Shown here: piece after piece, positions 35,353-43,675 of the stretch
How the letters are laid out: every line of letters starts with the position of its first letter
How positions within the stretch are numbered: position 1 is the stretch's first letter
From: Microbacterium sp. GCS4
GTDB taxonomy: Bacteria > Actinomycetota > Actinomycetes > Actinomycetales > Microbacteriaceae
Direction: 5' to 3'
Assembly (NCBI RefSeq): GCF_001262495.1
Contig: NZ_LGYE01000001.1
Span: forward strand, 682,001 to 746,000
Length of the DNA: 64,000 nt
Made by a program: the position numbers and the translations under genes
Notes under the pieces: generated by a model
What the model was told of the DNA's origin: nothing
Seen by the model: the letters and a program-made list of their open reading frames with translations, nothing else
Databases searched by the model: none

Positions 35353-35437
35353 ACCCCCACCGTACGATGCTCCGCGTAGCGACGCCGTATACCGCGCGAG
35401 CGCGACAGGAGCGCGTGGCCCGCTGAAGCGGCTCCGC

Positions 35438-36382
35438 TCAGGTCTCGACGCGGTCCTCGGAAGCACGAGCCCGGGCGCGGTCACGGTTCGAGGACCTCTC
35501 GACCAGCAGCACCACGGCGACGCCGACGCCGCACAGCACGAAGCCGATCAGAGTCTCGACCGTCAGCGGTTCGTGCAGCAGCAGCGCACCGGCGAGCGAG
35601 GTCGCGGGTGCGATGAGGAACAGCAGTGCCTGGAGCACGGTGATGCCCACCCGACGCAGCAGCCACCAGTAGAGCCCGTACGCGGCGAGAGTGGGAAACA
35701 CAGCAGTGAGCACGACGGCGAGCCAGAACGACGCCGATGAGGGCGGAGCGATCGTGCCGGTGAGCGCGGCGATCAGGAGCAGCAGCAGCGCGCTCACGGC
35801 GACGTGCACGGCGAGCGTCACCATCACGGGCGTCTCGACCGCGTACTTGCGCTGCAGGAGCGTGCCGACGATCAGGCAGGCCATCGCGAGAGCGGGCAGG
35901 GCGTAGGCCACCGGGGCGGCTCCCGCCGATCCGAACTGGGAGCGCACGACGAGCAGCACCCCGACCGCGCCGATCGCCAGGCCGACCCACTGTGATCCGC
36001 GGACCCGCAGTCCGAGCACCGGTCCTGCGAGCACAGCGACGATGAGGGGCTGGACGGCATCGATCAGGGCGACGGTGCCGGTGGCGATGCCGGCCGCGAC
36101 CGCGCCGTAGACGGCGAGACAGTAGCCGAACTGGGCGAAGAGACCGATCATCGCCTGGATCCCGAGATCGCGGATGCCGGTGCTCCGCGCTCTGCCCGAG
36201 GAGAGGACGAGGACGACGAGGACCAGGGCGAGGGGGACGAATCGCCAGACGAGCAGGGTGAGCGGCGACACGTCGACCGTCGCGAAGGCGGGGATCACGA
36301 AGCCCGAGCTCCAGCTCACGATGAAGGCGACGGCGGCCAGAACCGTGACGCTCGACGAAAGTATACCGATCTGTTTACTCAT
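35438..36382 (-). CDS. EamA/DMT family transporter
   Basis: 314 residues with ten predicted membrane helices in two EamA repeats (FIVSWSSGFVIPAFATVDVSPLTLLVWRF and the second repeat ending with LLLHEPLTVETLIGFVLCGVGV). DMT-superfamily exporter; substrate unknown. Divergent from a TetR repressor, with paired operators between and inside its first codons. A TATAGT -10 (36389-36394, reverse strand) lies 6 nt before the ATG, which points to a leaderless message repressed by the TetR protein. Confidence 0.9.
   Translation of the reverse strand: MSKQIGILSSSVTVLAAVAFIVSWSSGFVIPAFATVDVSPLTLLVWRFVPLALVLVVLVLSSGRARSTGIRDLGIQAMIGLFAQFGYCLAVYGAVAAGIATGTVALIDAVQPLIVAVLAGPVLGLRVRGSQWVGLAIGAVGVLLVVRSQFGSAGAAPVAYALPALAMACLIVGTLLQRKYAVETPVMVTLAVHVAVSALLLLLIAALTGTIAPPSSASFWLAVVLTAVFPTLAAYGLYWWLLRRVGITVLQALLFLIAPATSLAGALLLHEPLTVETLIGFVLCGVGVAVVLLVERSSNRDRARARASEDRVET
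36360..36379. promoter_or_regulatory. TetR operator copy 1 (within first EamA codons)
   Basis: AGTATAC-N6-GTTTACT, a 7-6-7 inverted repeat with one mismatch; covers codons 2-8 of the EamA gene, downstream of its start. Near-identical to copy 2 in reverse orientation. Confidence 0.7.
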
Positions 36383-36388
36383 GGTTCG

Positions 36389-36408
36389 ACTATACAGAAC
36401 GGTATACT
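36389..36408. promoter_or_regulatory. TetR operator copy 2 overlapping both -10 boxes
   Basis: ACTATAC-N6-GTATACT, a 7-6-7 inverted repeat with one mismatch. It contains the TATAGT -10 of eamA (36389-36394, reverse) and the TATACT -10 of tetR (36403-36408). A bound repressor would occlude both divergent promoters. Confidence 0.75.
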
Positions 36409-36415
36409 CACGGTC

Positions 36416-37006
36416 ATGACCTCTTCGACGCCGACCCTCGCTCCCCTCACGCCCGGAGCACGACGAGTGCTCGACGCCGCGTCCCGCCTGTTCTACGAGC
36501 GCGGCATCCACGCCGTCGGCGTGGACACCATCGCCGAGGAGGCGGGCGTCACGAAGAAGACGCTGTACGACCGGTTCGGCTCGAAGGAGGCCCTCGTGGT
36601 CGCCTACCTGCAGCACCGCGACGCACGATGGCGGGAGCACCTCGAGGCGCACCTCGCCGAAGCTCCGTCGACCGGCGTCGAGCGGGTACTGGCCGTCTTC
36701 GACGCCGCCCTCTCCTGGTCGGACGAGAACAGCCCCAAGGGCTGCAGCGCCATCAACGCCCGCGCCGAGGTCGGAGAGGGCAACGACGATCATCCCGTGT
36801 TCCCCGAGGTCGCCCGCCAGAAGGCGTGGCTGCTCGCCCTGTTCGCCGAGCTCTGCGCCGAGGCGGGCGTGCAGGACCCCGCCCGGATGGCCGAGGCGAT
36901 GATGCTGCTCTACGAGGGCGCCATCGTGACGGTCGGCATGGCGACCTTCGACGAGCCCTTCGCCGTCGCCCGACGGTGGGCTGCGACGCTCCTCGACGAG
37001 GGCTGA
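36416..37006 (+). CDS. TetR family repressor of the EamA exporter
   Basis: 196 residues. N-terminal HTH: DAASRLFYERGIHAVGVDTIAEEAGVTKKTLYDRFGSKEALVVAYL, followed by an all-alpha ligand domain that ends EPFAVARRWAATLLDEG. Leaderless: TATACT at 36403-36408 ends 7 nt before the ATG. Two matching inverted repeats in the divergent gap make autoregulation and control of eamA likely; the inducer is unknown. The C-terminal layout resembles TetR_C_16/YcdC-type sequences only loosely. Confidence 0.9.
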   Translation: MTSSTPTLAPLTPGARRVLDAASRLFYERGIHAVGVDTIAEEAGVTKKTLYDRFGSKEALVVAYLQHRDARWREHLEAHLAEAPSTGVERVLAVFDAALSWSDENSPKGCSAINARAEVGEGNDDHPVFPEVARQKAWLLALFAELCAEAGVQDPARMAEAMMLLYEGAIVTVGMATFDEPFAVARRWAATLLDEG

Positions 37007-37014
37007 CCGGGGTC

Positions 37015-37058
37015 GGTCGGAGGCCGCGCTGCCGCATCCGGCCGTCTCGCCTCCGACC
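37015..37058. terminator. Possible bidirectional hairpin between tetR and the MerR gene
   Basis: 10-bp perfect arms GGTCGGAGGC and GCCTCCGACC with a 24-nt GC-rich loop, placed between convergent genes. The loop is long and there is no T-tract, so confidence is modest. Confidence 0.5.
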
Positions 37059-37066
37059 TCAGCGGG

Positions 37067-37882
37067 TCAGGCCCGCTCGACCGGCGCCTGGAGCTCGGTC
37101 AGCCAGTCGGGGCCGGGTTCGTGTCCCTCGGCCTCGAGGTAGACCTCTCGGGTGTCGCCGACCACGCGATAGCCGTCGGCAACGAGCTGCTGCATCAGCG
37201 TCGACCAGGATTCCCCGATGCCGGTCATATCGCCTCGGTGCTGCAGGGTGGCTGCCGTGGGGACCGCCGGGAGTTCGACGACGTCATAGCCCTCACCGGC
37301 GACGGGATCGGCTTCCGCGGTGTACGAGACGTGCACATCGATCCCCTCCTCCCCCTCTGAGCCGTACCAGAAGATCCCCGGCTCGAGGAGCGGCCGACCG
37401 GCCGCCGCGAGCGATCGGTCGAGCCCCTCGATGAGCGGGCCGATGAGCGGGCTGACGTTCTCTGGCCCCATTCCCGGCGCGACGCCGTGGACGGCGTAGA
37501 CGGTGACGGGCGCCAGCGGCTTGTAGACGACGTCGGACATGATGTCTCCTTCGAGGTGGCGGAGGCGCCGCTCGATCCGGGCGATGCGCAGACGATCGGC
37601 GGCGATCGACGACTCGAGATCGTGGCGACGCGCGACGAGCAGGATGCGCAGTGCGGCATCCTGATCCTCGGCATCCGCCAGCTCCCCGATGCGCTCGAGC
37701 CCGACGCCGAGTTCCCGCAGCTCCACGATCCGCAGCAGCAGGGGCAGCTGGTCGATCGCGTAGGAGCGATAGCCGGTGCGGACGTCCACCCGCGCCGGGG
37801 TGAGGAGGCCGATCGCGTCGTAGTGCCGCAGCATGCGCACGCTCACCCGTCCCAGGGCGGCGAACTCTCCGATGGTGTACAT
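37067..37882 (-). CDS. MerR-family activator with GyrI-like ligand domain
   Basis: 271 residues. N-terminal MerR winged helix (MYTIGEFAALGRVSVRMLRHYDAIGLLTPARVD..GYRSY), coiled-coil dimer helix (about 75-115), then a GyrI/AraC-effector-binding domain (about 125-270, VYKPLAPVTVYAVHGVAPGMGPENV). This architecture is typical of BmrR/TipA-like multidrug-sensing activators. The ATG at 37882 begins the HTH; an upstream 23-bp imperfect dyad probably is its own operator. The target gene is not evident. A very long in-frame ORF continuing to 42274 is a GC artefact. Confidence 0.9.
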   Translation of the reverse strand: MYTIGEFAALGRVSVRMLRHYDAIGLLTPARVDVRTGYRSYAIDQLPLLLRIVELRELGVGLERIGELADAEDQDAALRILLVARRHDLESSIAADRLRIARIERRLRHLEGDIMSDVVYKPLAPVTVYAVHGVAPGMGPENVSPLIGPLIEGLDRSLAAAGRPLLEPGIFWYGSEGEEGIDVHVSYTAEADPVAGEGYDVVELPAVPTAATLQHRGDMTGIGESWSTLMQQLVADGYRVVGDTREVYLEAEGHEPGPDWLTELQAPVERA

Positions 37883-37898
37883 GATGGAGACCACACTC

Positions 37899-37921
37899 GA
37901 CCATGACACAGTGAGAGGGTC
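37899..37921 (-). promoter_or_regulatory. Probable MerR operator
   Basis: 23-bp imperfect dyad (arms GACCATGACAC and GTGAGAGGGTC, 8 of 11 paired), lying directly after a TTGACC -35 (37918-37923, reverse). MerR regulators bind such dyads in the long spacer between -35 and -10. The -10 is not clear. Confidence 0.5.
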
Positions 37922-37936
37922 AAACGCACCGATCGA

Positions 37937-37951
37937 GGCGATCCGATCGCC
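37937..37951. repeat. Perfect palindrome upstream of metY
   Basis: GGCGATC-C-GATCGCC, 7-1-7 perfect. It sits between the divergent MerR gene and metY, about 45 bp upstream of the metY -35. Could be a regulator site; no known methionine regulator consensus fits. Confidence 0.4.
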
Positions 37952-37992
37952 GTGGGCCGACCATCGCGGTGTTACGTCACATTTCCCACCCG

Positions 37993-38022
37993 TTGTTGAC
38001 ACCCAGCAGTATTCCGTACTGT
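37993..38022 (+). promoter_or_regulatory. metY promoter
   Basis: TTGTTGACA block at 37993-38001 offers two -35 options (TTGTTG or TTGACA) upstream of TACTGT at 38017-38022 (18- or 15-nt spacing). This gives a 5' leader of about 45 nt with an AGGGGGAA ribosome site. Confidence 0.5.
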
Positions 38023-38074
38023 CGCTGCAAGGCATCCGCCGCTTCGACCTTTCGACCGTTCCAGGGGGAACAAC

Positions 38075-39397
38075 ATGTCCGCACCCGAGACCTGGCGTTT
38101 CGAGACCAAGCAGATCCACTCCGGAGCCGCACCCGACCCCGTCACCAAGGCCCGTGCGACGCCGATCTACCAGACCACGTCCTACGTGTTCGACAGCGCC
38201 GACCACGCCGCGAACCTCTTCGCGCTCGCGGAGTTCGGCAACATCTACACGCGCATCCAGAACCCGACCCAGGACGTGCTGGAGCAGCGTCTCGCGGCGC
38301 TCGAGGGCGGAACAGGCGCGCTGGTGCTCTCCAGCGGTCAGGCGGCGTCGACGTTCGCCGTGCTGAACATCGCGCAGGCCGGCGACCACTTCGTCTCGTC
38401 GAGCTCGATCTACGGCGGCACCTACAACCTCTTCAAGTACACGCTCGCGAAGCTCGGCATCGAGGTCACGTTCGTCGAGAACCAGGACGACCCCGAGGAA
38501 TGGCGCCGCGCCGTCCGGCCGAACACCAAGCTGTTCTTCGCGGAGACCATCGGCAACCCGCAGATCAACATCCTCGACATCCGCACCGTCGCCGACGTCG
38601 CGCACGAGTCCGGTGTCCCGCTCATCGTCGACAACACGATCGCGACCCCGTACCTGATCCGCCCGTTCGAGCACGGTGCCGACGTCGTCGTGCACTCCGT
38701 CACGAAGTTCCTCGGCGGACACGGCACCACGATCGGCGGCGTGATCATCGACGGCGGCACGTTCGAATGGTCGAAGAACGTCGAGAAGTTCCCCGGCCTC
38801 ACCGAGCCCGACCCCTCGTACCACGGAGCCAGCTACACGACGGCCGTGGGCGACCCTCTCGCGTACATCATCAAGGCGCGCGTGCAGCTGCTCCGCGACC
38901 TCGGCTCGTCCATCGCCCCGCAGAGCGCGTGGAACCTCATCCAGGGCATCGAGACGCTGTCGCTGCGCATCGAGCGCCACGTGCAGAACGCTCAGGACAT
39001 CGCGGAGTGGCTCGACGGCCGCGACGACGTCGCGAGCGTGAACTACTCGGGCCTGCCGTCCTCGCCGTGGTACGCGGCTGCGAACAAGTACGCCCCCCAG
39101 GGCGTCGGCGCGGTGCTGTCGTTCGAGCTCAAGGGCGGCGTGGAGGCCGGACGCGAGTTCGTCAACAGCCTGTCGCTGTTCAGCCACCTCGCGAACATCG
39201 GCGACGTGCGCTCGCTCGTGATCCACCCCGCGTCGACCACGCACGCCCAGCTGACGCCCGAGCAGCAGCTCACGGCCGGCGTCACGCCCGGTCTCGTGCG
39301 CCTGTCCGTCGGCATCGAGAACATCGACGACCTCAAGGCCGACCTCGACCAGGCCCTCGCGGCCGCACGTCGCGTCTCGGAGGCCGCGCGCGCCTGA
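38075..39397 (+). CDS. metY: O-acetylhomoserine sulfhydrylase
   Basis: 440 residues. PLP enzyme (Cys/Met metabolism family) that makes homocysteine from O-acetylhomoserine and sulfide. Key features: PIYQTTSYVFDSADHAANLF, GNIYTRIQNPTQDVLEQRLAALEGG, SSGQAA, and the Schiff-base lysine in HSVTKFLGGHGTTIGG. The ~430-440 residue length favours MetY over cystathionine gamma-synthase. Ribosome site AGGGGGAA. A terminator separates it from the EEP gene; metX lies two genes downstream. Confidence 0.95.
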   Translation: MSAPETWRFETKQIHSGAAPDPVTKARATPIYQTTSYVFDSADHAANLFALAEFGNIYTRIQNPTQDVLEQRLAALEGGTGALVLSSGQAASTFAVLNIAQAGDHFVSSSSIYGGTYNLFKYTLAKLGIEVTFVENQDDPEEWRRAVRPNTKLFFAETIGNPQINILDIRTVADVAHESGVPLIVDNTIATPYLIRPFEHGADVVVHSVTKFLGGHGTTIGGVIIDGGTFEWSKNVEKFPGLTEPDPSYHGASYTTAVGDPLAYIIKARVQLLRDLGSSIAPQSAWNLIQGIETLSLRIERHVQNAQDIAEWLDGRDDVASVNYSGLPSSPWYAAANKYAPQGVGAVLSFELKGGVEAGREFVNSLSLFSHLANIGDVRSLVIHPASTTHAQLTPEQQLTAGVTPGLVRLSVGIENIDDLKADLDQALAAARRVSEAARA

Positions 39398-39412
39398 CAG
39401 CGCCCGTTCGGC

Positions 39413-39446
39413 ACGAAGCGCCCCGGCACCGCCCGGGGCGCTTCGT
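39413..39446 (+). terminator. Terminator after metY
   Basis: 14-bp perfect stem (ACGAAGCGCCCCGG and its complement) with 6-nt loop, 15 nt after the metY stop. Confidence 0.85.
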
Positions 39447-39535
39447 CGTATCCGGACGGAGCACGCGGCCTCCCAGCGCTCGGCGCACGCACAGGCGTTC
39501 CGACGAGAATGGGAGGCCGCCCACGAGGAGCCCCG

Positions 39536-40489
39536 ATGACCGTCGTCGCACACCCGCAGCCGTCCAGGTCCCGCGCGTCCCGGCCGTCCCGTCGCGGGGC
39601 CACCGCCCGGGTCATCGCGGTGATCGGGCTCGTGCTCCTGCTGCTCGTGGTCGCCTCGTGGGTTCCCGGCATCGTCGGCACCGCGGCATCCGTCGTCCTC
39701 CCCTGGGTCGGCCTCGCTCTGCTCGCCCTCGTGGTGCTCGCTCTCGTCCGGGCACGGCGTGTGCTGCTGCTCCTCCTGGTGCCGGTCGTCGTGTGGGCGC
39801 TCGCCATGGGCCCGTCCGCTCCCGGGTTCGCAGCGGCCACCGCCTCGGATGCGACGACACTGCAGGTCGTGAGCCAGAACGTCCGCGCGCACTCCGGCGG
39901 AGCAGCGGCCTCCGCTCAGGAGCTCGCCGCGACCGGCGCCGACGTGATCGCGCTCACCGAGCTGGACGCCGAGAGCCTCGCCGCCGCGCGCGAGGCCCTC
40001 GCCGGCGACTACCCCCACTCCTACGCGGTGGGCACGGTCGGCATGTGGAGCCGCTATCCGATCGGCGACGCCGAGGCCCTCACGCTCGGACTCGATTGGA
40101 AACGCGCGATGCGCGTCACGGTGCAGACGCCCGACGCCGAGGTCGCGGTGTACGTCATGCACGCCGCATCCGTCCGCCCCGGCCACCAGCAGGGGCGCGA
40201 CACCATGCTGTCCGGGATCGCCGACGCCGTCGCCGCCGACCCCGCATCGTCGGTCGTCGTGGTGGGCGACTTCAACGCCGCCTCGGCCGACCCCGCACTC
40301 TCCGACCTGCGTGCCAGACTCGACTGGGTGCGCCCGACCGATGGATCGCTCGGGTTCACCTGGCCCGCCGGGCTGCCGCTCACCCGCATCGACCACGTGT
40401 TCGCCCGCGGCCTCGACGTGCTGTCCTCGACGACGGTCCGTGCGGGCAACAGCGACCACTTGGCGACCGTGACGAGCTTCGGTCTCTGA
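39536..40489 (+). CDS. Membrane-anchored endonuclease/exonuclease/phosphatase family protein
   Basis: 317 residues. Three hydrophobic segments (about 25-105) precede an extracytoplasmic EEP domain: LQVVSQNVRAHSGG (metal-binding Asn), ALTELDAES (Glu), VVVVGDFNAASADPAL (DFN) and NSDHLATV (catalytic SDH). The EEP fold may cut DNA, lipids or other phosphodiesters; secreted members are often DNases or sphingomyelinase-like. The ATG at 39536 has GAGGAG 6 nt upstream. Lies between metY and metX on the same strand but follows the metY terminator. Confidence 0.86.
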   Translation: MTVVAHPQPSRSRASRPSRRGATARVIAVIGLVLLLLVVASWVPGIVGTAASVVLPWVGLALLALVVLALVRARRVLLLLLVPVVVWALAMGPSAPGFAAATASDATTLQVVSQNVRAHSGGAAASAQELAATGADVIALTELDAESLAAAREALAGDYPHSYAVGTVGMWSRYPIGDAEALTLGLDWKRAMRVTVQTPDAEVAVYVMHAASVRPGHQQGRDTMLSGIADAVAADPASSVVVVGDFNAASADPALSDLRARLDWVRPTDGSLGFTWPAGLPLTRIDHVFARGLDVLSSTTVRAGNSDHLATVTSFGL

Positions 40490-40552
40490 GCGACGCTCCC
40501 GGAGGTCCGTAACGTTCGGCATCCGACCCGCCACCCACGGGAGAATGGATGC

Positions 40553-41761
40553 ATGGACTGGCAGACGACCTCGGAGGACACGGTGCCCTCGGCGCCCGTG
40601 ACGGAGGCCGATGTGCGCCTGCTGCGGGCCCGACCACCGGCGACCGGCGGATGGCGCGACGGCGACCCGCTCGGCGGACGCCGGTTCGCCGCATTCGGGG
40701 CGTTCGCGACCGAGAGCGGCGCCGAACTCCCCGGCATCCGACTCGCGTTCGAATCGTGGGGCGAGCTCAACGCCGCCCGCGACAACGCGATCCTCGTTCT
40801 GCATGCCCTCACGGGCGACAGTCACGTCCGCGGCGAGGCCGGCGCGGGGCATCCCACCGCGGGATGGTGGGAGGACATCGTCGGTCCCGGTGCGCCCCTC
40901 GACACCGATCGCTGGTTCGTGATCGCCCCCAACATGCTCGGCGGATGCCAGGGTTCGACGGGCCCGGCCAGCATCGCCCCGAACGGCTACGAGTGGGCCT
41001 CGCGATTCCCGTATCTCACCATCCGCGACCAGGTCGCAGCGCAGGTACGGCTCGCCGACGCGCTCGGTATCGATACCTGGGCGGCTGTGATCGGCGGTTC
41101 GATGGGCGGGATGCACGCACTCGAATGGGGAGTGGAGCACCCCGAGCGCGTCGAGCGTCTCGCCGTGCTGTCGTCTCCCCCGGTGACGACGGCCGACCAG
41201 ATCGCCTTCAACACGGTGCAGCTCGAGACCATCCGCATGGACCCGCGCTTCCAGGGCGGCGAGTACTACGACCTGGCCGACGGCGACGGGCCCCATCGCG
41301 GCCTCGCCCTGGCCCGTCGCATGGCGCTGCTGAACTACCGCAGCCCGATCGAGCTCAACCAGAGGTTCCAGCGGTCGTGGCAGTCCGACGTCTCGCCCCT
41401 CGGGCACGGCGGGCGCTTCGCCGTCGAGTCGTACCTCGACTTCCACGGCAACAAGTTCACGCGGCGCTTCGACGCCAACAGCTACGTCACGCTCGTCGAG
41501 GCCATGAACTCCCACGACGTGGGGCGCGACCGCGGCGGCGTCGAGGAGGCGCTCGCACGTATCACGGCGCGCACCCTCGTGCTGGGCATCGACAGCGATC
41601 GGCTGTTCCCGGTCGACGGACAGCACCGCATCGCCCACGGCATCCGCCACACCCTGGACGGCGCCGAGGCCGTGGTGCTGACGAGCGACTTCGGGCACGA
41701 CGGCTTCCTGATCGAGACCGCCGCGGTCGGACACCATCTCGGGCGGCTGCTCGCCTCCTGA
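40553..41761 (+). CDS. metX: Homoserine O-acetyltransferase
   Basis: 402 residues. Alpha/beta-hydrolase-fold enzyme that acetylates homoserine from acetyl-CoA, supplying MetY. Nucleophile Ser183 in VIGGSMGGMHALEWG, the MetX signature NMLGGCQGSTGP, catalytic Asp in GIDSDRLFPV, and His in FGHDGFLIE. Starts 64 nt after the EEP gene; a GAGAAT box 6 nt before the ATG suggests its own leaderless start. Ends 8 nt before a convergent NUDIX gene. Confidence 0.95.
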   Translation: MDWQTTSEDTVPSAPVTEADVRLLRARPPATGGWRDGDPLGGRRFAAFGAFATESGAELPGIRLAFESWGELNAARDNAILVLHALTGDSHVRGEAGAGHPTAGWWEDIVGPGAPLDTDRWFVIAPNMLGGCQGSTGPASIAPNGYEWASRFPYLTIRDQVAAQVRLADALGIDTWAAVIGGSMGGMHALEWGVEHPERVERLAVLSSPPVTTADQIAFNTVQLETIRMDPRFQGGEYYDLADGDGPHRGLALARRMALLNYRSPIELNQRFQRSWQSDVSPLGHGGRFAVESYLDFHGNKFTRRFDANSYVTLVEAMNSHDVGRDRGGVEEALARITARTLVLGIDSDRLFPVDGQHRIAHGIRHTLDGAEAVVLTSDFGHDGFLIETAAVGHHLGRLLAS

Positions 41762-41769
41762 GCGATGAC

Positions 41770-42396
41770 TCAGTCGTCGTCGCCGGTGATGACGAGCCGC
41801 CACGGCAGCGAACCGGTCTCGAGCCGGAGGTCGTCCCACACGAACGCCGTGCCGTGATCGGTCTCGTGCACCTGAGTCGTGAACATCCGGGCGATGCCCG
41901 CTGACGCCAGCGCCGACTCCACCGAAACCGCATCCCGCAGCTCGTGGAGGGTCATCCAGGTGGGCGGGAACAGCGCCCACTGCCCCGCGGCGTGCCGCTC
42001 GAGAGCCTGAGCGGGCGTCACCCACGCGGTGTCGACGACCTCGCCCTCCGAGGGTGTGAGCTCGCCGTCCGGCGCCGCGGCGAGGAAGAACCACGTGCGG
42101 ATGCGCACCGGAGCCTCGACAGGAGGCTGCCACCGCGACAGCATCACGGGATCGTGAACTGCGAGACCCACCTCCTCGAAGGTCTCCCGGACGCCGGCGC
42201 GTCCCGCGTCCTCCTCCTCCGGTGCGCCGGGACGGCGATCGGAGTCCTCGACCTTGCCCCCGGGGAAGACCCACGCGCCGGCGAAGGAACCGCGCCCCGG
42301 TCGACGCAGGAGAAGAACCTCGACGCCACCGGCGCCCGGTCTCAGCAGCACGACCGTCCCGGCGACGGGAAGGTCGAGGTCGGCGGCGTCGCTCAT
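41770..42396 (-). CDS. NUDIX hydrolase
   Basis: 208 residues. Contains a NUDIX box, GGKVED...AGVRETFEEVGLAV, with an insertion of about 15 residues rich in Glu/Pro/Arg between the Gly-Gly and the REXXEE core; this resembles the CoA pyrophosphatase-like (NUDT7/19-type) group more than MutT. Substrate unknown. A TAGAGT box (42403-42408, reverse strand) lies 6 nt before the ATG, so it is likely leaderless. Confidence 0.88.
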   Translation of the reverse strand: MSDAADLDLPVAGTVVLLRPGAGGVEVLLLRRPGRGSFAGAWVFPGGKVEDSDRRPGAPEEEDAGRAGVRETFEEVGLAVHDPVMLSRWQPPVEAPVRIRTWFFLAAAPDGELTPSEGEVVDTAWVTPAQALERHAAGQWALFPPTWMTLHELRDAVSVESALASAGIARMFTTQVHETDHGTAFVWDDLRLETGSLPWRLVITGDDD

Positions 42397-42448
42397 CCCC
42401 TCACTCTACGGTTCGCCCTGCGGCCGAGGGAGGACGAGCGCTGCGCGC

Positions 42449-43666
42449 TCAGCGGATGAGCGCGGGGCGTCGCGCCTCGACGCGGTACGACAGCAGCGCG
42501 ATGATCAGGCCGGCGACGGCGAGCGCCGCACCGGTCCACGACGGCGCGGTGAATCCCCAGCCCGCCGCGATCACGGCACCGCCGAGGAAAGCACCGAGGC
42601 TGTTGCCGATGTTGAGGGCCGAGTGGTTCATGGCGGCGGCGATCGACTGATTGTCGCCCGCGACGTCCATCAGACGCGTCTGGATCGTCGGGCTCAGTAC
42701 CGAGGAGACGAAGCCCACCACCAGCACCATCAGCGCGAGCGAGACGATCCAGAACGACAGCACCGCGAGCAGCGCGAACACCACGGCCATCGTCGCGAGC
42801 CCGAACAGCAGAGTGCGTCGCAGGTCGAGGTCGGCCAGGTGCCCGCCCACGAGGTTGCCCGCCGTCATGCCGATGCCCATGAGCACGAGGACGATCGGCA
42901 CGACCCACTCCGGGGACCCGGCGATCTCGGTCACGAGGGGCGCGATGTAGCTGTACACGGCGAAGAACCCGCCGAAGCCGATCGCGCCGATGCCCAGCGT
43001 GAACCACACCTGAGGGATGCGGAAGACTCCGAGCTCCTGGCGCATGGTGCGGCCGGGAGAGCCGGGGTGCTCCGGGACGAAGAACACGATGCACACGGTC
43101 GCGATCGTGAACACGAGCGCGACGACGGCGAACGCGGCCCGCCAGCCCCACAGCTGCCCGAGGAACGTGCCGAGCGGGACGCCCACGACGTTCGCGACCG
43201 TGAGACCGGTGAGGATGAAGGCGACGCCCTTGGCGCGGTTGCCCGGGCCCATGACGTCGGCGGCGATCAGAGCTCCGATGCCGAAGTAGGCGCCGTGCGG
43301 GAGCCCCGCGAGGAAGCGCGAGACGCCGACTAGCTCGAACGTCGGCAGTACGACCGTGAGCGCGTTGAAGACCGTGAGGGCGATGGCGAGGCAGATGATG
43401 ACGCGGTGACGCGGGAACCGCGCGACGAACCCCGCGATGGTCGGCGCGCCGACGACGACGCCGAGCGCGTACAGCGAGATCAGCCAGCCGGCCTGGCTCA
43501 GCGCATCCTCAGGGCTGGAGGCCCAGAGCGTCGGGAGCAGCTCGGCCGCGATGTTCGGGAGCAGGCCCATGACGACGAACTCGGTCATGCCGATGCCGAA
43601 GCTGCCGATGGCGAGAGAGAGGAGCGCCCACTTCGCCGCACCCCTCGATTCAGTCGAGGGATTCAC
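42449..43666 (-). CDS. MFS efflux transporter
   Basis: 405 residues with twelve membrane helices, starting KWALLSLAIGSFGIGMTEFVVMGLLPNIAAEL, the pattern of the DHA1 sugar/multidrug efflux group (AraJ/YdhP-like). The GTG start lies 6 nt after a TAAGCT box (43673-43678, reverse strand), which overlaps the TAA stop of the upstream thiamine-binding protein gene. Substrate unknown. Confidence 0.9.
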   Translation of the reverse strand: MNPSTESRGAAKWALLSLAIGSFGIGMTEFVVMGLLPNIAAELLPTLWASSPEDALSQAGWLISLYALGVVVGAPTIAGFVARFPRHRVIICLAIALTVFNALTVVLPTFELVGVSRFLAGLPHGAYFGIGALIAADVMGPGNRAKGVAFILTGLTVANVVGVPLGTFLGQLWGWRAAFAVVALVFTIATVCIVFFVPEHPGSPGRTMRQELGVFRIPQVWFTLGIGAIGFGGFFAVYSYIAPLVTEIAGSPEWVVPIVLVLMGIGMTAGNLVGGHLADLDLRRTLLFGLATMAVVFALLAVLSFWIVSLALMVLVVGFVSSVLSPTIQTRLMDVAGDNQSIAAAMNHSALNIGNSLGAFLGGAVIAAGWGFTAPSWTGAALAVAGLIIALLSYRVEARRPALIR

Positions 43667-43675
43667 CGGTTCAGC

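Noticed and set aside
37883..38074. SAM or other methionine riboswitch upstream of metY
   Set aside because: The 192-nt gap has no set of stems or core sequences that I could match to SAM riboswitch classes; a normal promoter and a short leader explain it.
37067..42274. A 1735-codon minus-strand reading frame spanning MerR, metY, EEP and metX
   Set aside because: High-GC frames stay open by chance; only its last 271 codons (MerR-GyrI) encode a recognisable protein, and the rest is antisense to metY, EEP and metX.
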